Source: Acetobacter thailandicus
GTDB taxonomy: Bacteria; Pseudomonadota; Alphaproteobacteria; Acetobacterales; Acetobacteraceae
DNA: 64,000 bases
NCBI RefSeq assembly: GCF_011516655.1
Contig: NZ_WOSV01000001.1
Span: forward strand, 248,001 to 312,000
Direction of reading: 5' to 3'
Shown here: positions 18,015 to 26,212 of the stretch, in pieces
Layout: the number at the start of each line of letters is the position of its first letter
How positions within the stretch are numbered: the stretch's first letter is position 1
The notes under the pieces: model-generated
Databases searched by the model: none
What the model was told of the DNA's origin: nothing
What the model saw: only the letters and a program-made list of their open reading frames with translations
Translations under genes and position numbers: made by a program

Positions 18015-19696
18015 TCCCCCTGCGTCGTCTGCCTTCACTCACAAAATCCGTCCGGCTTTACATGATATTTGGCATAGCGCTGGCGTGTCTTGCCGCACTG
18101 GCAAGCTTTGGGTTGCTCTTTTTATCAGGGTGGTTGCTGGCCGGAGCTGCTGTAGCAGGCATAAGCGGAGTTGCTGCACAACAGGCTTTTAATATTTTGC
18201 TACCCGCGACAGGTGTGCGCTTCTTTGCAATGCTGCGCATTCTCTCGCGCTATGGTGAGAAACTTATCACTCATGATGGTGCCTTGAGAGTTATGGGCCA
18301 GCTGCGTAGCTGGTGCTACCACTGCCTGGCACCACAGGCGCCTGCAGGGCTGCATAACCGCCGGGGAGGTGACCTGCTTTCACGCTTTGTAACTGACACC
18401 GACCTGATAGGGCAGCATTATACCAGCACTTTGTTGCCTTATATCAGAGCAGTCGTCTGCGGCAGCCTGTTCGTGCTCATAATGGCTATTTTTTCTCCAC
18501 AGGCAGCGTTGTGCCTTGCAACGGGACTACTCTTCAGTGGCCTGATCCTGCCTTATATTACCGGCCTGATTGCTGACCGGCTGGCAGTCACCCTGACTAC
18601 CCTCCACAGTCAGAACCGTACCGACCTGGCCGACCTGATTGCTGCAACAGGTGAATATCTGGCGCCTGCCGCCACCCGCCATCTGCACATACAGTTTACT
18701 GAAAAGCAGCTCAAACTTAATCGTTCACATCGCCTTATGGCCGCCACCGAAAGTGCCGCCCGCGGGTTAACGACACTATGCACCACGGTGACAAGCCTTG
18801 CTGTTCTTCTTGTCGCAACAAATTCTTTTCATAAAAACTACCTGTCATTACCAGAAGTGCCCATGCTGGTTCTGGGGTGTCTTACCGCATTTGACATCAT
18901 CACTCCTCTGCCTGCGGCCAGGCAACTGCTAAGCCGCACAAAGCTCGCAGCACAACGACTATATGATGCCTGTATGACCCCCCCTCTTGTGGCAGCTCCC
19001 ATTCACCCGGTTCATCCTGACAATGCCGATTTTCTGGAAATTTCTAATCTTTCATTCCGCTACCCCGGGTCAGAACAGTGGATCTTTCGGCATGCCAGCC
19101 TGAATATCCAAAAAGGAGAACGTGTTGCACTGATCGGCCCCTCTGGCACCGGGAAAAGTTCTCTCATTCAAATTCTTTTTCGCTTCTACCCTTTTGAAGC
19201 AGGCAGCTGTCATTTAGGTGAGCATGATATCTGCGATATGCAAAGCGAAACACTGGCTGAAAAAATCAGTGTTGCTCCACAGAATTTTCACCTTTTTAAT
19301 GGCACGGTTCGTGACAACATGCTTCTGGCAAGCCCACAGGCAACTGAAGCCGACATAATGCAGGCGCTGCAAACTGCAGGCCTGACAGACTGGCTTAACA
19401 ATACACCACATGGACTGGAAACTGCCGTTGGTAACGAAGGTTTTCAGATATCAGGAGGTCAGGCGAGAAGGCTCTGCCTCGCACAGATACTACTGCGCAA
19501 AACCCCATGGCTCATTCTCGATGAGCCTACAGAAGGGCTTGATGCAGAAACGGAAAAGACTGTTCTGACAAACCTCATACAGGCAAGGCCGGATATGACA
19601 CTGATCTGCATAACTCACAGACGATCAGTTCTGCCGTTTATGACCAGAGCGATTCAGATCAGAAACGGTCAGTTTCATCCGGCAGAGGAGATATAA
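18011..19696 (+). CDS. cydC: Cysteine/glutathione exporter subunit CydC
   Basis: This is the partner of CydD, 561 residues. The membrane domain occupies about residues 15-310 and the ATPase about 335-555. The ATPase shows IGPSGTGKSS, ISGGQARRLCLAQ and PWLILDEPTEGLD, and a switch His in LICITHRRSV. It starts inside the cydD stop codon, so the two are translationally coupled, as expected for an obligate heterodimer. The cydA gene starts 49 bases downstream after an A/T-rich spacer. Confidence 0.92.
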   Translation: MIPLRRLPSLTKSVRLYMIFGIALACLAALASFGLLFLSGWLLAGAAVAGISGVAAQQAFNILLPATGVRFFAMLRILSRYGEKLITHDGALRVMGQLRSWCYHCLAPQAPAGLHNRRGGDLLSRFVTDTDLIGQHYTSTLLPYIRAVVCGSLFVLIMAIFSPQAALCLATGLLFSGLILPYITGLIADRLAVTLTTLHSQNRTDLADLIAATGEYLAPAATRHLHIQFTEKQLKLNRSHRLMAATESAARGLTTLCTTVTSLAVLLVATNSFHKNYLSLPEVPMLVLGCLTAFDIITPLPAARQLLSRTKLAAQRLYDACMTPPLVAAPIHPVHPDNADFLEISNLSFRYPGSEQWIFRHASLNIQKGERVALIGPSGTGKSSLIQILFRFYPFEAGSCHLGEHDICDMQSETLAEKISVAPQNFHLFNGTVRDNMLLASPQATEADIMQALQTAGLTDWLNNTPHGLETAVGNEGFQISGGQARRLCLAQILLRKTPWLILDEPTEGLDAETEKTVLTNLIQARPDMTLICITHRRSVLPFMTRAIQIRNGQFHPAEEI

Positions 19697-19745
19697 TCAT
19701 GCCTTAAAAAATATTGTTTTTTATGATTTTTAAAGGATTTTTTAA

Positions 19746-21344
19746 ATGGATATGATCGACCCAACCGTTGTAGAGCTTTCACGGTTTCAGTTTGCACTTA
19801 CAGCTCTCTATCACTTTATGTTTGTTCCTCTGACACTGGGACTGACATTTATGCTTGCTGCCATGGAAACTGTTTATGTCGTAACCGGCCGCAAAATTTA
19901 CAAAGACATGGCAATGTTCTGGGGAAAGCTCTTTGGTATCAATTTCGCACTTGGCGTTGCTACCGGCATCACCATGGAGTTCGAATTCGGCACCAACTGG
20001 TCCATGTATTCACGATATTTTGGCGACATGTTTGGTACACCACTTGCCATTGAAGGTCTGATGGCCTTTTTTATGGAGTCTACCTTTGTCGGCATGATGT
20101 TTTTTGGATGGGACCGCCTGAGTAAACCAGCTCACCTTGCCATAACATATCTGGTTGCTTTGGGATCAAACCTCTCAGCTTTGTGGATTCTGATTGCCAA
20201 TGCGAGCATGAACGTCCCTGAAGGCACGCACTTTGATCCTGAAACAATGCGTTTGCAATTCGACAGTTTTGTAAAAGTTGTTTTCAACCCTGACGCGCAG
20301 GCTAAATTTGTTCATACGTCAGTTGCTGGTTACGTATGTGCCTCCTTATTCGTCATGGGTATCAGCTCTTTTTATCTTTTACGTAAACAACACAGACAAT
20401 TCGCTGCCCGGTCTTTTCGTATGGCTGCCTTGTTTGGCATTATTTCAACTGTAGCTGTAATCACTCTGGGTGATGTTCTTGGCCGCATGGATTACGAAAA
20501 ACAGCCGACAAAAATTGCCGCTATTGAAGGGTTGTGGGAAACCAGCCAGCCACCTTATGCCCCCTGGCTTCTTTTTGCTTTACCTGATAATGAAAAGCAG
20601 ACGAACTACCTTGAAATCGGTGTCCCCTACGTTCTGACACCACTGATTACACATGAGTTTGATAAGCCGATTACCGGCATGCATGAGCTACAAAATGAAG
20701 CCGAGCCTCATATTCGCTCTGGCATCGAAGCGCTCTCGGCTTTAAAACGCTATGGTCAGACACATGACCAGACTGATCTGGATGCTTTCCGTCAGCACAA
20801 AGAAGATCTTGGGTTTGGTTTCCTGGCCACACAATTTGCACCAGGTCAGGATGTCACCAACATCTCTCCGGATGAAGTAAATAAAGTCGTAGAAGCTACA
20901 AAACCTGCTATCCTGCCTAATGTTTTTGTTGTTTTCTGGTCTTTCAGACTTATGGTTTTTCTGGGGCTTTCCTTTTTTCTTTTGTTTGCTGTGTCTGCCT
21001 ATCTCAGCCTCAAAAAACAACTCGAACGCAACCGCTGGATTTTACACCTGTGCATGTGGTCTATCCCTCTGCCTGTTCTGGCTACCGAGTTTGGATGGAT
21101 TACGGCTGAAGCCGGCCGTCAGCCCTGGACAGTTTTTAACAGACTGCCAACCTTTCTGTCATCATCCACGCATAGCGTAACATATATGGCCATTTCACTG
21201 GCTGGCTTTGCCCTCCTTTACAGTATCTTCATCGCGGCTGAACTTTATCTGATGTTTAAATTTGCCCGCCTTGGACCAGATGAGCACGATACACACGGCA
21301 CATCTGCTCTGTCACATAACGCCGCCGCTCCCGCAGCACACTGA
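19746..21344 (+). CDS. cydA: Cytochrome bd ubiquinol oxidase subunit I
   Basis: CydA carries hemes b558, b595 and d and oxidises ubiquinol. The 532 residues follow the E. coli CydA pattern closely (HFMFVPLTLG with a heme His, KLFGINFALGVATGITMEF, GTNWSMYSRYFGDMFG, ALGSNLSALWI). After the quinol-site segment (KQPTKIAAIEGLWE) a long Q-loop of the bd-I type is present (about residues 250-390), with the conserved C-terminal half around KKQLERNRW. Acetic acid bacteria are better known for the short-loop cyanide-insensitive form, so this is a different oxidase. AAAGGA precedes ATG 19746; the ATG two codons later is an alternative. Confidence 0.95.
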   Translation: MDMIDPTVVELSRFQFALTALYHFMFVPLTLGLTFMLAAMETVYVVTGRKIYKDMAMFWGKLFGINFALGVATGITMEFEFGTNWSMYSRYFGDMFGTPLAIEGLMAFFMESTFVGMMFFGWDRLSKPAHLAITYLVALGSNLSALWILIANASMNVPEGTHFDPETMRLQFDSFVKVVFNPDAQAKFVHTSVAGYVCASLFVMGISSFYLLRKQHRQFAARSFRMAALFGIISTVAVITLGDVLGRMDYEKQPTKIAAIEGLWETSQPPYAPWLLFALPDNEKQTNYLEIGVPYVLTPLITHEFDKPITGMHELQNEAEPHIRSGIEALSALKRYGQTHDQTDLDAFRQHKEDLGFGFLATQFAPGQDVTNISPDEVNKVVEATKPAILPNVFVVFWSFRLMVFLGLSFFLLFAVSAYLSLKKQLERNRWILHLCMWSIPLPVLATEFGWITAEAGRQPWTVFNRLPTFLSSSTHSVTYMAISLAGFALLYSIFIAAELYLMFKFARLGPDEHDTHGTSALSHNAAAPAAH

Positions 21345-21372
21345 AAAACGTGAGAAGGGAAAGGACTTTATT

Positions 21373-22512
21373 ATGGATATTTATACCATTCTCAAGCTGA
21401 TCTGGGGAGGCATTCTGTGCCTTCTCATGATTGGTCTCGCCCTTATGGTTGGGATGGATATGGGCGTTGGCACGCTTCTGCGCTTTGTGGGCAAAGATGA
21501 TGCTGAACGCCGCACGATGCTGAACATTATTGGCCCACACTGGGACGGTAATCAGGTCTGGTTTGTTTTAGGTGGCGGCGCAATTTTTGCGGCATTTCCC
21601 ACTCTTTACGCCACTTCTTTTTCAGTTTTTTATCTTGTTATGATTATGCTGTTATTCAGCATGATTCTTCGTCCTGTCGCATTTGAATATCGCTCAAAAG
21701 CAGATAGCACCCGCTGGCGGGCCAGCTGGGACTGGACCTTCCTGATCTCTGGTTTCTTACCAATGTTTATTTATGGTGCTGCCTTTGGCAACATCCTTAG
21801 TGGTGTTGGTTACCATTTCAGCTGGACAGGCCAATATTACCAGGACAGCTCTTTTATTTCTTATCTGCTCAACCCTTTTGTCATTCTGTGTGGTCTGCTC
21901 TCTGTTTCTCTGAGTGTTTACCAGGGTGGCGTTATGCTTATGCTGCGCAGTAACGACCCTATTTATAGCCGGGCCAGAAATTTCTCACGGATCGCAGGTG
22001 TACTGGCAGCATTTTTATTTGCCGCCGGTGGTGTATTTATCTGCTTTATGCAGGGTTTTATGCTTACAGAACCTGTGAATACCGCCATGCCTGCAAACCC
22101 GCTGCATGGACAGCATGTTGCAAGAGCAGCAGGAGCATGGCTGCTTAACTACTCAGCACACCCTGTCCTGTGGCTTCTGCCTGTTGCAGGGCTGGCCAGC
22201 ATGATATGCGGCTCGGCTTTGGTTACACTCAAAAAAACCGTTCTGGCATGGTGGTGCGGCATGAGTGCCTGGATTGGCGTTATCGGCACTGTGGCTGCGG
22301 CAATGTTTCCGTTCCTCATGCCTTCCACAACAAAGCCTGATCAGAGTCTGACATTATGGAACAGCACCGGCAGCCTTTACGGGCTTACATGCATGTTAAT
22401 TGTCAGCACCATTTTCATACCACTGATCATTACTTACACCTCATGGTGTTATTATGTCATGCGTGGCAAGGTCAGCACAGCTGAGATCGCCAACGATCCA
22501 CACAGCTATTGA
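21373..22512 (+). CDS. cydB: Cytochrome bd ubiquinol oxidase subunit II
   Basis: CydB pairs with CydA in the inner membrane and stabilises the oxidase. The 379 residues match the length of E. coli CydB; the N-terminus (MDIYTILKLIWGGILCLL) and the segment GPHWDGNQVWFVLGGGAIFAAFP are characteristic. The start at 21373 has GAAGGGAAAGGA just upstream; an in-frame upstream extension to 21262 would overlap cydA and is unlikely. The stop is followed after 11 bases by the small cydX-like gene. Confidence 0.95.
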   Translation: MDIYTILKLIWGGILCLLMIGLALMVGMDMGVGTLLRFVGKDDAERRTMLNIIGPHWDGNQVWFVLGGGAIFAAFPTLYATSFSVFYLVMIMLLFSMILRPVAFEYRSKADSTRWRASWDWTFLISGFLPMFIYGAAFGNILSGVGYHFSWTGQYYQDSSFISYLLNPFVILCGLLSVSLSVYQGGVMLMLRSNDPIYSRARNFSRIAGVLAAFLFAAGGVFICFMQGFMLTEPVNTAMPANPLHGQHVARAAGAWLLNYSAHPVLWLLPVAGLASMICGSALVTLKKTVLAWWCGMSAWIGVIGTVAAAMFPFLMPSTTKPDQSLTLWNSTGSLYGLTCMLIVSTIFIPLIITYTSWCYYVMRGKVSTAEIANDPHSY

Positions 22513-22523
22513 GGAGACATACT

Positions 22524-22715
22524 ATGCAATTTTTACGCCTGGCAGGTCTTGCAGCTGTTCTGGTTGTTGCTCTGCTTTTTGCTGTTTTTGTAGGTGATCA
22601 GGGCCCCTGGTATTTTGCCTGGGTCATTGGCACTGTAATGATTATTCTCATCTCTGGTGCCGGCGCTATCCTGTTCGATGCTCAGGAAACCGCCTCAGAT
22701 GATCAGGAGGTTTAG
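22524..22715 (+). CDS. cydX: CydX-like small subunit with an extra N-terminal membrane segment
   Basis: This 63-residue protein contains WYFAWVIGT at residues 29-37, the hallmark of the cytochrome bd accessory subunit CydX (E. coli CydX begins MWYFAWILGT). In E. coli the motif is at the N-terminus of a 37-residue, single-span protein. Here about 28 residues with a separate hydrophobic span (about 5-23) come first, so two spans are predicted, with an acidic tail (ETASDDQEV). GAGGAG 22511-22516 supports ATG 22524. It lies between cydB and another tiny gene; whether the first span contacts CydA is unknown. Confidence 0.8.
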   Translation: MQFLRLAGLAAVLVVALLFAVFVGDQGPWYFAWVIGTVMIILISGAGAILFDAQETASDDQEV

Positions 22716-22717
22716 TA

Positions 22718-22816
22718 ATGCTGACAGATCCTGAAAATGTTATTTTCTTTATTCCTTTTCTTTATCTTTCTTTTTACGGAATCGCCTATTTTATTATGCG
22801 ACGTTTTTTCCGTTAA
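22718..22816 (+). CDS. 32-residue single-span membrane protein at the end of the cyd operon
   Basis: A small gene not resembling any family I know. ATG at 22718 follows the cydX stop by two bases, with AGGAGG (22705-22710) seven bases upstream. The product begins MLTDPENV, then has one hydrophobic, aromatic-rich span (about residues 9-27) and ends in a basic tail (MRRFFR), predicting an N-out/C-in helix by the positive-inside rule. Position and size recall extra small subunits of bd oxidases such as CydH/CydY or CydS, but I see no sequence match. Stop TAA at 22814-22816; arsC follows after 61 bases. Confidence 0.65.
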   Translation: MLTDPENVIFFIPFLYLSFYGIAYFIMRRFFR

Positions 22817-22877
22817 CAGTCATTCGACTCTCTGAGAGTGCGTGATATGCTGCAATGATAAAGAAGGAAAATACCTT

Positions 22878-23240
22878 ATGACTGTTACTCTTTATCACAA
22901 CCCAGCCTGCAGCACGTCACGCACCGTTCTCAACATGATACGTGAAGCAGGTACAGAGCCTGAAATTATACTTTACCTGAAAACCCCGCCTACACGCGAA
23001 CAGCTGAATACCATGCTGGCGACAAGCAACCAGCCGGCCCGTACATTTGTTCGCCCGAAAGGGGAGTTATATACCTCTCTGAACCTGGCAGACAAAAGCC
23101 TCTCTGATGAAAGTCTGCTCGATGCAATTGCACAACACCCTGAGCTATTGAACCGTCCTGTTGTGACAACCCCCTTAGGCACCCGTGTATGCCGCCCTAA
23201 AGAGTTACTTTTCGAAGTGCTTTCAAACGCTGAAAAATAA
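22878..23240 (+). CDS. arsC: Arsenate reductase, glutaredoxin-dependent ArsC family
   Basis: This 120-residue protein of the ArsC/Spx thioredoxin-like fold resembles E. coli ArsC along its length. It has the catalytic Cys in HNPACSTSRT, the segment ILYLKTPPTREQL, and Arg-bearing NRPVVTTPLGTRVCRPKE. ArsC reduces arsenate to arsenite with glutathione and glutaredoxin. No arsenite efflux gene (arsB or acr3) is beside it, so it may act elsewhere or have a different oxyanion or thiol role. AAGGAAA precedes ATG 22878. It may be the last gene of the cyd operon, as no terminator is evident between it and the small gene. Confidence 0.88.
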   Translation: MTVTLYHNPACSTSRTVLNMIREAGTEPEIILYLKTPPTREQLNTMLATSNQPARTFVRPKGELYTSLNLADKSLSDESLLDAIAQHPELLNRPVVTTPLGTRVCRPKELLFEVLSNAEK

Positions 23241-23253
23241 TTTTTTCAGATAT

Positions 23254-23290
23254 AAAAAAAGGAAGCCCTCTTTCGCGGGCTTCCTTTTTT
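23254..23290. terminator. Bidirectional terminator between arsC and frmA
   Basis: An 8-base stem (ggaagccc / gggcttcc) is flanked by an A run on the left and a T run on the right, so it should work for both convergent genes. Confidence 0.9.
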
Positions 23291-23312
23291 CTAAACTCAT
23301 GCTCGCTGCGGC

Positions 23313-24428
23313 TTAGTACTCAACAACGGTACGAATTGTTTCGCCTCGTGTCATCATATCAAAACCCTCGTTAATCTGCTCAAGAGGGATTTTATGGGTG
23401 ATAAGATCGTCAATATTGATCCGGTTTTCCATATACCAGTCAACAATTTTCGGCACATCAGTACGCCCGCGTGCACCACCAAAAGCTGAGCCAATCCAGC
23501 GACGGCCTGTTACCAGCTGGAACGGACGGGTGCTGATTTCCTGCCCTGCACCGGCAACACCAATAACTGTTGAAACACCCCAGCCACGGTGTGCACATTC
23601 CAGAGCCTGACGCATCAGAGTTGTATTACCCACACACTCAAATGTATAATCAGCGCCCCCGCCTGTAATCTCGATAATATGTCCGACAAGATCACCACCA
23701 GGGCCAAGATCTGCCGGGTTTACAAACTCGGTCATACCGAATTTACGGGCAATCTCTTCGCGGGCAGGGTTAAGATCGACACCGATAATACGGTCGGCAC
23801 CAACCATTTTTGCACCCTGAATAACATTCAGCCCGATACCACCCAGGCCAAACACAACGACGGTAGAACCCGCTTCAACCTGCGCTGTGAACAAAACGGC
23901 ACCGATACCGGTTGTTACACCACACCCGATGTAACAAACTTTATCGAATGGTGCATCCGGGCGAATTTTAGCCAGTGCAATTTCCGGCAGCACTGTATAA
24001 TTAGCAAATGTGGAACAGCCCATATAATGATGAACCGGTTGCCCCTTAAACGAAAAGCGTGATGTACCATCAGGCATCAGGCCTTTGCCCTGGGTAGACC
24101 GAATTGAAGTGCACAGATTTGTTTTACGCGACAGGCACGACTTACATTCGCGACACTCGGGCGTATAAAGCGGAATAACATGGTCACCAGGTTTGAGATG
24201 CCTGACACCTGGCCCGGTCTCCACAACAACACCTGCCCCTTCATGCCCCAGGATCGCCGGGAAAAGCCCTTCAGGGTCAGCCCCTGACAAAGTATATTTA
24301 TCAGTGTGGCACAAACCGGTAGCCTTAATTTCAACCAGCACTTCACCCTCTCTGGGTGCACCAAGCTGCACGGTTTCAATTCTGAGTGGCTCTCCTGCCT
24401 TAAAGGCAACAGCAGCTTTTACGTCCAT
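23313..24428 (-). CDS. frmA: S-(hydroxymethyl)glutathione dehydrogenase
   Basis: This class III zinc alcohol dehydrogenase (371 residues) oxidises the glutathione adduct of formaldehyde with NAD+ and can also reduce S-nitrosoglutathione. The catalytic zinc region is GLCHTDKYTLSG with GHEGAGVV. The structural zinc lobe is CRECKSCLSRKTNLC, and the NAD fold is VFGLGGIGLNVI. Start ATG 24428 has AAGGG upstream; an earlier in-frame ATG at 24473 adds an unlikely leader. It stands alone, without the esterase FrmB or Gfa next to it. Confidence 0.94.
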   Translation of the reverse strand: MDVKAAVAFKAGEPLRIETVQLGAPREGEVLVEIKATGLCHTDKYTLSGADPEGLFPAILGHEGAGVVVETGPGVRHLKPGDHVIPLYTPECRECKSCLSRKTNLCTSIRSTQGKGLMPDGTSRFSFKGQPVHHYMGCSTFANYTVLPEIALAKIRPDAPFDKVCYIGCGVTTGIGAVLFTAQVEAGSTVVVFGLGGIGLNVIQGAKMVGADRIIGVDLNPAREEIARKFGMTEFVNPADLGPGGDLVGHIIEITGGGADYTFECVGNTTLMRQALECAHRGWGVSTVIGVAGAGQEISTRPFQLVTGRRWIGSAFGGARGRTDVPKIVDWYMENRINIDDLITHKIPLEQINEGFDMMTRGETIRTVVEY

Positions 24429-24646
24429 TATTCTACCCTTACATTCTGACAGTGTAACAAACAAAATAAACACATATTATGGCAGGTATTTTCAGCTTTG
24501 CCAGAAAACCATATATCTGTATTCTGATAACTGTCTGATGATTTTACGGCTTTCAGCTTGAAGAAAAAACCATTCTGACACTACTATGCGCTAAAGAGAA
24601 ATATGTTTCTCTGTCTGGTAACACGACAATTTTAAGGTGAGCATAA

Positions 24647-25249
24647 ATGGAGTGGACCGAGGAAACAATCTCCCGGTTGAAAGAACTTTGGACAGAGGGG
24701 CTCTCAACAGCCGAGATTGGCCGTCGTCTTTCCATCACAAAAAATGCTGTAGTTGGTAAAGCACACAGGCTTGGTCTGCCTGCTCGTCCTTCTCCCATTC
24801 GTCGCAGCGAGAAAAAACCCGTCTCTGCTTCGGCAGACGATTCAACAGCGGACAAAACAAAAACTGCTAAAGCAGCTGAACCTGCGGCTACTCAGCCCCG
24901 GCCTGAGCCAAAAGCAGCCCCCAGGCCAGCAGCGGCTGAACCAAAAGCCCCTAAAGAAATAAAACCTGCTTCCGTTGCAGCGCCTGTACAGGTCGCCGCA
25001 CCTAAAGCTGTAAAGCCTGAGCCTGTACAACGTGCGCCAGTACGCCCGGCAGCAAAACCTGCGCTCAGCCGTATACCAGACCCGGATACGAAAAAACGCC
25101 GTGGTCCGTCATGCTGCTGGCCTATAGGTGACCCCGGCACCCCGGGTTTTCATTTTTGTGGTGCGACACCTTTACCTGGCAAGCCCTACTGCGGTGAGCA
25201 TGCTCAGATCGCTTATGTCAAACTCCGCGACAGGCGCGATAGTCACTAA
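24647..25249 (+). CDS. gcrA: Cell-cycle regulator GcrA
   Basis: GcrA is an alphaproteobacterial transcription factor that works with sigma70 at promoters methylated by CcrM (GANTC). The 200 residues start with the diagnostic MEWTEETISRLKELWTEGLSTAEIG and a helix-turn-helix (residues 1-45, ITKNAVVGKAHRLGLPAR). A long Ala/Pro/Lys-rich linker (about 50-150) follows, then the C-terminal Cys-rich module (CCWPIGDPGTPGFHFCG, YCGEH) that touches RNA polymerase in homologues. Its presence supports the taxonomic placement. Confidence 0.93.
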   Translation: MEWTEETISRLKELWTEGLSTAEIGRRLSITKNAVVGKAHRLGLPARPSPIRRSEKKPVSASADDSTADKTKTAKAAEPAATQPRPEPKAAPRPAAAEPKAPKEIKPASVAAPVQVAAPKAVKPEPVQRAPVRPAAKPALSRIPDPDTKKRRGPSCCWPIGDPGTPGFHFCGATPLPGKPYCGEHAQIAYVKLRDRRDSH

Positions 25250-25261
25250 TCGCCCTTCGGA

Positions 25262-25296
25262 CATCACCTCTTTCCTTTAAAAGGAAAGAGGTGATG
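25262..25296. terminator. Long perfect inverted repeat between gcrA and bactofilin genes
   Basis: The arms catcacctctttccttt and its exact complement (17 bases each, one central base) fill most of the convergent intergenic space. It probably ends both transcripts, though a typical T run is absent on either side. Confidence 0.65.
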
Positions 25297-25307
25297 CAGT
25301 CGGAATA

Positions 25308-26012
25308 TCAGCCTGCTGAGCTATTTTTATCAGCAGAGAATGAACTTTTGCTGCTGTCATCAGACAGCATTTCCAGCTGACCTGTAATCTGACCACCGTC
25401 TTCAACTTTCAGACGACGGCAGGCTGCTTTACCCAGTAAACGGCCGGTTGCACGCAGGCTCAGACTGCCACGTGCTGTTAATGTGCCATCAACTGTACCT
25501 GCGACTTCAGCACTTTCAACTTCTACGCTGCCGCGAAAAAGGCCACCAGGCATAACGATCAGCTCTTTCGCTGCGATCATGCTGGATTCAACTGTGCCTT
25601 CAACAACGAGGCGTTCAGCTTCCTGCACCGTGCCCTGAACGCTGATGCCACGACCGACAACCAGCGTACGCTGTTCAACAGGTTCTTTTTTAGGCTGCTG
25701 CATCTGGCCCTGTGGCTGAGGCATACGCGATGCACCCGGAATAGGAGGAACGGCAGCGCCAGGAGAGAGCGGAGAGCCAGGAGGAAGAGGAGCACGACCC
25801 ATAGGGGGTTCCTTTACTTGTTTTGAAGTAGAATCTGACGTTCCATTGCCGCCAGGGGCGTACGGCTTTGACCCGCCAGAAGGAGAAAAAATAGTATCAA
25901 AAGACCCTTTAGGCCCGCCAGGTGCAGACTGATCAGTCTGCTTATCTGTACCAGCTGTCCCTGGCCTGGTTTCTTCTGGTTTGCGTCTTCTAAACAAAAA
26001 CACCCCCGCCAT
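25308..26012 (-). CDS. Bactofilin-family cytoskeletal protein
   Basis: This 234-residue protein contains a bactofilin (DUF583) beta-helix domain in about residues 110-215: TLVVGRGISVQGTVQEAERLVVEGTVESSMIAAKEL, then GGLFRGSVEVESAEVAGTVDGTLTA. Bactofilins polymerise without nucleotide and help with stalks, cell shape or polarity. The N-terminal 105 residues are Pro/Gly/Ser-rich and probably disordered, longer than in small bactofilins; the C-terminus is Ser-rich. It is convergent with gcrA. No peptidase M23 gene, a frequent partner, is adjacent. Confidence 0.9.
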   Translation of the reverse strand: MAGVFLFRRRKPEETRPGTAGTDKQTDQSAPGGPKGSFDTIFSPSGGSKPYAPGGNGTSDSTSKQVKEPPMGRAPLPPGSPLSPGAAVPPIPGASRMPQPQGQMQQPKKEPVEQRTLVVGRGISVQGTVQEAERLVVEGTVESSMIAAKELIVMPGGLFRGSVEVESAEVAGTVDGTLTARGSLSLRATGRLLGKAACRRLKVEDGGQITGQLEMLSDDSSKSSFSADKNSSAG

Positions 26013-26212
26013 ACTGACTGCCCGTTATCAGACAGTTTATTTCAATAAAGCCCACCGTTCCCCTGCCTGCAGAGTAAAGATGAACCTTGCTCATTTGTTA
26101 TACAGCCACATACTCAGGCGGCAAGAACAGCTTACGTCTTTCTGTTGCCCTTTTTGTGGCGGCAGGTATATCGATACAAACTTTCAGCTCTTTTTCGGGA
26201 TATTAGCGTATA

